A stretch of 52,434 nucleotides of DNA from Punctularia strigosozonata HHB-11173 SS5 (lineage: Eukaryota; Basidiomycota; Agaricomycetes; Corticiales; Punctulariaceae), in assembly GCF_000264995.1 (NCBI RefSeq), contig NW_006767447.1:1-52434 (forward strand), read 5' to 3'. Positions 46,529 through 52,434 of this stretch are shown here, piece by piece (position 1 is the stretch's first letter; the number at the start of each line of letters is the position of its first letter). The position numbers and the translations under genes are program-made. The notes beneath the pieces are model-generated. The model was not told the origin of the DNA and did no database searches. It saw only the letters and a program-made list of their open reading frames with translations.

Positions 46529-46616
46529 GGCAGACTGGCCTAATGGTCAAGGCGTCGGTTTCCGGATAATTTCAGTCCGTAGCCGGAGATTCTGGGTTCG
46601 ATCCCCAGGTTTGTCG
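46529..46616 (+). tRNA. tRNA-Arg (anticodon CCG) with intron
   Basis: The cloverleaf can be drawn fully. The acceptor arm is GGCAGAC with GTTTGTC (two G-U pairs) and the D arm is GCCT/AGGC. The anticodon arm is TCGGT/GCCGG with loop TTCCGG+A, giving anticodon CCG at 46562-46564. The T arm is CTGGG-TTCGATC-CCCAG, and G46616 is the discriminator base. The 15-nt intron (46566-46580) sits after position 37, the standard site. A TTTT terminator for RNA polymerase III follows at once (46617-46620). Internal A and B boxes are intact (TGGCCTAATGG and GGTTCGATCC). Confidence 0.9.
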
Positions 46617-47822
46617 TTTTGCGAGCTTTTCTACCGAGCAATCGATTCGGTCGCGATTGCCCTTTTTGTTTTCGCACGCCGTATGAGCCAAGATCGACTT
46701 TCGCGACAACCCTTCATGATCAGGCTGGTCCACTACGGGCGCACATGATACTCCTTTTTGAACTTTATCCCTCAACTTGCGATATTTTCGTTCCGACGGG
46801 AGAAACTGGGATCAAAGTGTCGCGATGTCGGGGTCATAGGTTAGCGACCAACTGCTCCAGCAGGACTTCATGATACACACTTGATACGTACTCACCGTTC
46901 GTCGCTGTCCGCACAAAGCTGGCGAATGAGATCGACGTCTGCGCGCGGGCCGGATCAAGCGCCATTGCCCGGACTGTTCTGATAGTATTGTCATATCGGT
47001 ACCACGCAAAGCTTCTGTCAGGGCTTCTCACCGTGCAGCCTTACCATACGACACGGGTTTGCGATAGCTTCGGAACGCCGTCATCACCCAGTGACTTGGT
47101 CATGCCAGCGCCGCGGACGTCGAAGCATACTAGTACCCCACTGACACGATGTTCAACCTGCAGATGAATGCGAATTTAGAACGCACCAAGGAACCCAACG
47201 TTATCCGCACATCTGCCTGTGTTTCGCCTGCGTGAAGTCCTCGGACCTCGAGGATACTTCCGCGCGCAGGGATCCAGTGTACATATTCAAGATGGGCCTC
47301 CGTTCGATCGGACTTCTCCCACTGCCATGGTTTCGTCCACGTTGCAGTGATTCGGTGCGGAAACGGACCGTCGGCTCCGCCGAAACCTGCAAGATATCTT
47401 CCGAAACAGACCCGAACTATTCGATGCGCAAGATTAGGCGTGTCGTCTGCGTCATCTCAAGAAAGATCCCGATGTCCTACTCTTGTCTCCCGCAACTCCA
47501 GTGCCGGGCGGCGACCGACTTCAGATACCTCCGGCGGAATTAAGTCCCTGAGATCACAAGATCTATTCTTTCCATTGCAAAAAGGAAAGTATCAGAGACT
47601 CCGATGATTTCAAGGCCTGGATAGGTCGTATGGCAGAGGTCACTCGTCCATCGTCGGCCCGTCACCTGGCTTCTCGCCCTGAGCTGTTCTTCTCATTACT
47701 TCCGGTTGTCTAGTTGTCACCATGTGCAAACGATGAGATCTTTGGGAAGCAGCTAAACCCGTCGGCGGCCTTGGTCCTTATAATGCCGCGAGGATTGACC
47801 TACGTTGACGTAGCAAGCCAGC
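46617..47822. other. Stretch with possible minus-strand coding remnant, family unknown
   Basis: Between the tRNA and the rhamnogalacturonase the minus strand shows protein-like segments separated by intron-like or broken parts. One is near 47390-47250 (TWTKPWQWEKSDRTEAHLEY, then VHWIPARGSILEVRG). Another, near 47010-46905, has RYDNTIRTVRAMALDPARAQ. The codon use looks coding, but a complete gene model cannot be built and I do not recognise the family. It may be a decaying gene or one with unusual introns. Confidence 0.35.
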
Positions 47823-49771
47823 ATGCAGCTCCTCTCTTTAGTCCTCGCGCTCGCGTTCTTCCTGCTGTTCGCCCAAGAGTCGCTGGCTTTCATTGAGTGC
47901 AGCGTACTCGGTCGGTGTGACTCCCGTTATTACATGACCTTGGACTAACCTTGACCACGCAGATTATGGCGGAGTGGCAGACAACAGCACGGATCTCGGA
48001 CCAGCTCTGCTGAGTGCCTGGAAGAACTGTGTCATCCCTAAGGCAACGAGCACCGCGACGGACACGCTGCTCTACGTCCCATCCGGAAACTACTTGCTAA
48101 AGTCTAATGTGCTCTTTGACGATGCCGTCAAGTGCGTTCGTTGTGTTGCACGTGAATATGATATTGACGGTACCACTAAGCTTCAACCTCCACATCACCG
48201 GCAATATTTACCTGCCATTTGATTCCTCCCTGTCTGGTACTATGATTGAGTTCGAGGTATGCTTATGATTTCGTTACCTGGTCAAGACTTGTACTGATGT
48301 AGACCCCTCTACAGAACTGCGATAACATCGTTCTCAATGGACCTGGTGCTATCTACGGAAAGTCAGTCGGCTTAGGTCCCTTCTTGTTCCGACTCCCCTA
48401 GCTTATCACACTGTTTACAGCGGCTATCGCTATCGTCCTGGTGGTAACGTAAGCCGTATGACATGATAGTGCTGGTCAAGAGTCCTGACTAGGTTTCAGC
48501 TTAGCTTGTACCCGAACCGCCCTCGCCTCATCCGCTTCCAAAACTGTAACAAGTAAGCGATTTGCTTACCCTTTTTGCGAAAGGATATATATCTAAGTTG
48601 TTGTAGCTGCGAGATCACCCAGGTCACGCTATACGATGCACCTATGTTCCACGTAACAGTCATCGGCAATAACAACGAGGTACACGATATGAGCATTCAC
48701 GCAACGCATATTGGTACGCATGTCGAAGCTGAACCCTCGGTGATACAATCGTTCATCGCCTTGCAGGCGAAACCGATGGCTTTGATATGTCCGGCAACAA
48801 CAACTATGTTCACGACGTCAGCGTCGAGAACGGAGACGAATGTGGGTTGTAGACTACTTACGCAAAATTATAATGTTGATTGTTCACTTCATCATCTCAG
48901 GTGTTACTGTGAAGACGCCTACAAACGTGCGCAAAGTACCCAAAGAAGACCTTTTCATACCTAATGAACTTCTGATAGGGTTTCGTCGCCGAACGCATCA
49001 CTTGCAAATGGACTGCCGGTAATATGCTTGCTTCCTTGTTTGTCACGGCGAAAACTTACGACACGTATAGGATGTAATATCGGCTCATTTGGCGATGACA
49101 ACACCGCCGTCGACGTGCAGAATGTGTACTACTCGGACGTTACCCTCAGTAACTCAGATGCCGGAGGTCAGTGAGCCCTCAAAGCTACGTGATCTACCGA
49201 GGCTGACCATCTCGGCATCTCCAGTTATGATCAAGTCGTATCCGGACAACGTTGGAACGGTCAAGAACATCACCTACACCGGATTCACCTTGGTTTGTTG
49301 CTCACTCGTCCTTTTTATATCAGTTCATACTGAGATATACGGTGATAGACTACCGTTGCATATCCGATCGATATTGATGCCTTCTGGTATCTAACCTCGT
49401 ATCGACCCCAAAGGTCCCATACTGACACATTTTGACAGGATGGGCAATGGCGAGGACACCGGCAAACTGTCTATCACCGACGTCTCGTTCAGCGGATTCA
49501 CAGTAAGACTGATTCGTACTGCGCCATGAATTCTGGTCTAATCGGAGCCAACCCCAGGGAACCGGAACATCGACTCGTCCTGCCGTCAAGCTTCATTGCA
49601 ACAGTGCGACCCCCTGCAAGGATATCAAGGTAATGTATACGCGATAATTATAGAAGAGCTTTTATTGACCCGTAGCGTCTTTAGTTCTCGGGTATCAGTA
49701 TTACTGGCACTGCAGCCAACACGTACACCAATGCTTGCGGCTCAGGACTGAGCGGTTTGTCGTCTTGCTAG
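47823..49771 (+). CDS. Secreted rhamnogalacturonase, glycoside hydrolase family 28
   Basis: GH28 rhamnogalacturonases cleave the rhamnose-galacturonic acid backbone of pectin. A signal peptide (LLSLVLALAFFLLFAQESLA) leads into the mature protein. About a dozen short introns with GT-AG borders separate exons that read in frame: SVLDYGGVADNSTDLGPALL, FNLHITGNIYLPFDSSLSGT, NCDNIVLNGPGAIYGNGYRY, YPNRPRLIRFQNCNNCEITQ, MFHVTVIGNNNEVHD. The active-site region follows (ETDGFDMSGNNNYVHDVSVE, then NGDECVTVKTPTN), then CNIGSFGDDNTAVDVQNVYY, GVMIKSYPDNVGTVKNITYT and a tail ending GSGLSGLSSC. NGDECVTVK is the rhamnogalacturonase version of the polygalacturonase NQDD box. The ATG at 47823 starts the signal peptide. 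No breaks are seen. The enzyme suggests a plant-cell-wall degrader. Confidence 0.9.
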
Positions 49772-50366
49772 TCGGTTCATGCCAGAGAGCTTGTTGTATG
49801 ACGTTGTCGCGGGGCACGAAGAAGTATGGCGTTTCACCAGTAATTTCGCGTCGTGACCTGTGTTGCGATTGCTGTCTCCGAGTCTGTAATCCGTCACCTG
49901 GGATTTCTGCGTTTACCTATGACCAGAAGTTGGACTGCACAGACAATCGACTTTATCCACTTTTGTTGTGCACGGTTGCTTCAATGCCAAGTCAAAGCAC
50001 CAAAATTGCTCATCTCCTTTGCGCGAACCTTTGAAGATAAAACCTAACTGGACGTGACATCTCGCTTGCATGCGTGTCCATCCCTTCGGCCTCGTCGCAA
50101 GCGAGCACTGTGGCGCGGGAGTATCCGGATATTTCGTTTACTGACCGAGTACCTCAGGATCGTCCGTCCCGATGCAAAGTGGATGGGCGCTACGTTCGTG
50201 ACGTCCGCGCCCACGATCGAGTCACGTGATTTCTCATTGAACCGCCTGCATCGTGTTTCGCGGCCCATCCCTGCCTGTGTAGGCTTTTGTAGCTCGTTCC
50301 GGGACATAGATATCCTTCTGCTGCAGCCCTTGGCTTTGATCACGTAACTTTGATATACTGCCATAA
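49772..50366. other. Intergenic region upstream of RAE1
   Basis: This holds the 3' flank of the rhamnogalacturonase gene and the promoter of the RAE1 gene. No other feature is recognised. Confidence 0.4.
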
Positions 50367-51835
50367 ATGTCTTTCTTCGGAGCCGGGTCATCCGCCACGA
50401 CCACAGCACAGAAAGATCCACCGGACATCGAGGTTGCAGACCCTCCCACCGATTCCATCTCCTCGCTCGCGTTTTCGGGGGCAGGAGAATTCCTTGCGGT
50501 TGGAAGCTGGGATAACAATGTATGAACAAAGACTATCTATCAAAAAGGCGCGCGCTGACGATGATGACAAGGTACGGATATACGAAGTTGGAACAAATGG
50601 CCAAACGCAGGGGAAAGCGATGTACTCCCACCAAGCACCTGTTCTCAGTGTATGCTGGAACAAGGTGAACCGCATACTCGATCCTTCTTACCATACCTTT
50701 ATGACATAGCATCCAGGACGGGACGAAATTGCTGTCCGGTGGCGCGGACAACGCGGGGCGTATGTTCGACGTTCAGACTGGCCAGCCGACTCAAGTAGCC
50801 CAGCATGACGCGCCTATCAAGGTTGTGAAGTGGATTGAGTCGCCTCAGGGAGGGATACTCGCGACTGGAAGCTGGGATAAAACTGTCAAGGTACATTCCC
50901 TCGGCGAAGTCCCCGAACCTCTATGCTTAATCCTTGGATCAGTATTGGGACCTGCGGCAGTCGGCGCCCATTGCTTCAGTCACGCTTCCAGAACGCTGCT
51001 ATACCATGGATGTCGCCTACCCTTTGATGGTTGTTGGATGCGCCGACAGGCATATCCAGATTTTCAACTTAACAAACCCTACAACCGCATACAAAGTGAG
51101 GAAGGTTCTTTACACTGCCCTGACCCTTGCTGAAACGCGGAGCCAGACTATGCAATCTCCGTTGAAGTGGCAAACAAGAGTGGTCTCATGTTTCCCGGCT
51201 GCAAACGGCTTCGCGGTCGGTAGTGTGGAGGGTCGTGTTGCGATTCAGTATGTTTCCTGCCAGTTGTACGAATGATACTCAACAAGTTGGACAGATATGT
51301 GGATGACAAGGATGCGTCGTAAGCCGGCAGTCTTCTTCAATCATGCTTCACTAATCACGATCCCCCCTAGAAACAACTTTTCCTTCAAGTGCCATCGAAA
51401 GGATGCCACTCCGAACACGAAAGATCAATCTCTTGTATACGCCGTCAACGACATCACCTTCCATCCCGTTCATGGAACATTCTCGACATGCGGTGCGTTT
51501 TGCTTGTCATTACCCAATTTAAGCTCACCTAACTCGTTATAGGCTCTGACGGCACTGTCCACTTCTGGGACAAAGATGCACGGACAAGGCTGAAGAGTAT
51601 GTCATCCTCTTCCTTGTCTTTCCTCGCAAGCTGATCGCACATCATGTCAGCTTTCGACCCCTGCCCGGGGCCCGTCGTCGCCTCCGCGTTCAATCGCACC
51701 GGTTCCATATTTGCATATGCCGTATCTTACGACTGGTCAAAGGGGTACTCCGGTATGACGGCGGGACACCCCAACAAGATTCTCCTGCATGCCTGCAAAG
51801 ACGACGAGGTGAAGAAACGACCAACGAAACGATGA
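50367..51835 (+). CDS. RAE1: mRNA export factor RAE1/Gle2 (WD40, nuclear pore)
   Basis: RAE1/Gle2 is a seven-bladed WD40 propeller that binds Nup98 and escorts mRNA through the nuclear pore. The start MSFFGAGSS at 50367 is followed by DIEVADPPTDSISSLAF, LAVGSWDNNVRIYEV (first WD repeat across intron 1), SVCWNKDGTKLLSGGADNAG, IKVVKWI..LATGSWDKTVKYWDLR, and ERCYTMDVAYPLMVVGCADR. The later exons give VVSCFPAANGFAVGSVEGRV, NNFSFKCHR, YAVNDITFHPVHGTFST, GSDGTVHFWDKDARTRLK and the end of blade seven, FNRTGSIFAYAVSYDWSKGY. The stop TGA follows KKRPTKR at 51835. The motif SVEGRVAI and the C-terminal AVSYDWSKGY are specific to RAE1. Exon 1 is 51 codons. Introns are 50-70 nt and in frame. The gene looks intact. 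Confidence 0.95.
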
Positions 51836-52171
51836 TGAGCACAGGTGTACTCTCAGACTGCGTATATGCTGTTCTGTATCGGAGGCTTTGCGTAGTGTAT
51901 GGATGTCGATCCCCTTATGACCCCTGTAATGACTTGTCGCTTGCTAATGCGAACAGCGTCTTTGTTCTATAGGTCCGTTCAGTTTTAAGCTACCGGTTCT
52001 GTAGCTTGTAGCTGTAGCTCGCACTCCCGGCGAGACACGTGATCTAGCTCCGGTGACGCGCCGCGCGCGCCGTTGATCTATCTCGCCTTCTGCCCGCCGC
52101 CCACCGTTTGTGCACTCTCGCTGCATCTATTTGAAGCCCCTGGCTGCCGACACATCTCTCGGGATACGTAC
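51836..52171. other. Spacer with candidate transposon terminus
   Basis: This is the 3' flank of RAE1 up to about 51971, then a sequence beginning GGTCCGTTCAG at 51972 that looks like the start of a DNA-transposon terminal repeat, with alternating GTAGCT motifs up to about 52020. The partner end would lie outside the window, so this is a suggestion only. Confidence 0.4.
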
Positions 52172-52434
52172 ATGCCGCCTAAGAGATATAAGGGTCAATC
52201 AGCCGAGCTTAAGGCCACGAAGATACCCCCGATACCCTGGCATGCCAACGGCTGGTACTGGGTCTTCGCACTCTTGACTGAATGCGAAAAATCGGAGAAC
52301 AGGAAGGTTCTCTTTGGTCCGCAGGGTGGCGAGGTAAGTAAATATCAATGAGACCACTTCAGCTGTCTCAACGGCGGTGCAGGACATCCAAGGAGAGACG
52401 AAGAATGCGGTCTTTCGTCGAATTGGGCAAACTC
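52172..52434 (+). CDS. Start of a probable Myb/SANT-like protein, cut by the window edge
   Basis: The frame opens with ATG at 52172 (MPPKRYKGQSAELKATKIPP) and continues through a small intron after GPQGGE (GTAAGT...GGTGCAG) into DIQGETKNAVFRRIGQT, then leaves the window. The segment WYWVFALLTECEKSENRKVLF with a conserved Trp and helical spacing resembles the Myb/SANT-like DNA-binding proteins that accompany some fungal DNA transposons. The putative terminus at 51972 lies 200 bases upstream. I cannot tell a transposon gene from a host copy without the rest. Confidence 0.45.

Noticed and set aside
1-52434. CRISPR array, bacterial operons or riboswitches
   Set aside because: Introns, tRNA intron and gene content are eukaryotic; no spaced direct repeats of the CRISPR kind are present.

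Overview
This is a nuclear window from a filamentous fungus, most likely a basidiomycete of the class Agaricomycetes. The genes are split by many short introns (about 50-75 nt), and a WC-2 photoreceptor partner, a PalA/Rim20 protein, a Kre9-like GPI protein family, a GH28 rhamnogalacturonase and a tyrosine-recombinase (Ngaro/DIRS-order) retroelement all occur together. Species cannot be named from the sequence alone. One run of Ns (14631-15228) marks an assembly gap.

Layout. 1-2550: the end of an unrecognised minus-strand gene running off the left edge, a non-coding stretch, and a 562-bp MITE with perfect 64-bp inverted repeats. 2862-6261: a BRO1-domain PalA/Rim20-like gene (minus). 6986-8580: a broken F-box gene (plus). 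8873-15813: a Ngaro-like retroelement with split direct repeats and the assembly gap. 16509-19342: a Na+/Ca2+ exchanger-type cation antiporter (minus). 19731-24492: a 1525-residue acidic repeat protein ending in a CaaX prenylation box (minus). 25479-26364: a GPI-anchored surface protein (minus). 26739-about 30269: arginine methyltransferase PRMT5 (minus). 30691-31779: a small ankyrin protein (minus). 33334-35604: WC-2 (plus). 36253-about 39169: a vacuolar Ca2+/H+ antiporter (minus). 40447-42618: an F-box/LRR protein (minus). 44753-46374: a membrane-anchored Shewanella-like protein phosphatase (plus). 46529-46616: an intron-containing tRNA-Arg(CCG). 47823-49771: a secreted rhamnogalacturonase (plus). 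50367-51835: the mRNA-export factor RAE1/Gle2 (plus). The last 460 bases hold the start of a probable DNA-transposon-associated gene.

The genes are a normal eukaryotic mixture and not an operon. Some themes recur: ion and pH homeostasis (Rim20 and two CaCA-superfamily cation antiporters), environmental sensing (WC-2), surface and secreted functions (GPI protein, rhamnogalacturonase), and core nuclear functions (PRMT5, RAE1). The most unusual items are the repetitive, predicted-prenylated protein, the retroelement whose second repeat pair encloses an unrelated gap-containing segment, the perfect-TIR MITE, three candidate GC-AG introns, and a 10-nt microexon. Intron borders were placed by eye from splice signals, reading frame and family conservation. 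Several multi-exon models were checked to be in frame by summing exon lengths.
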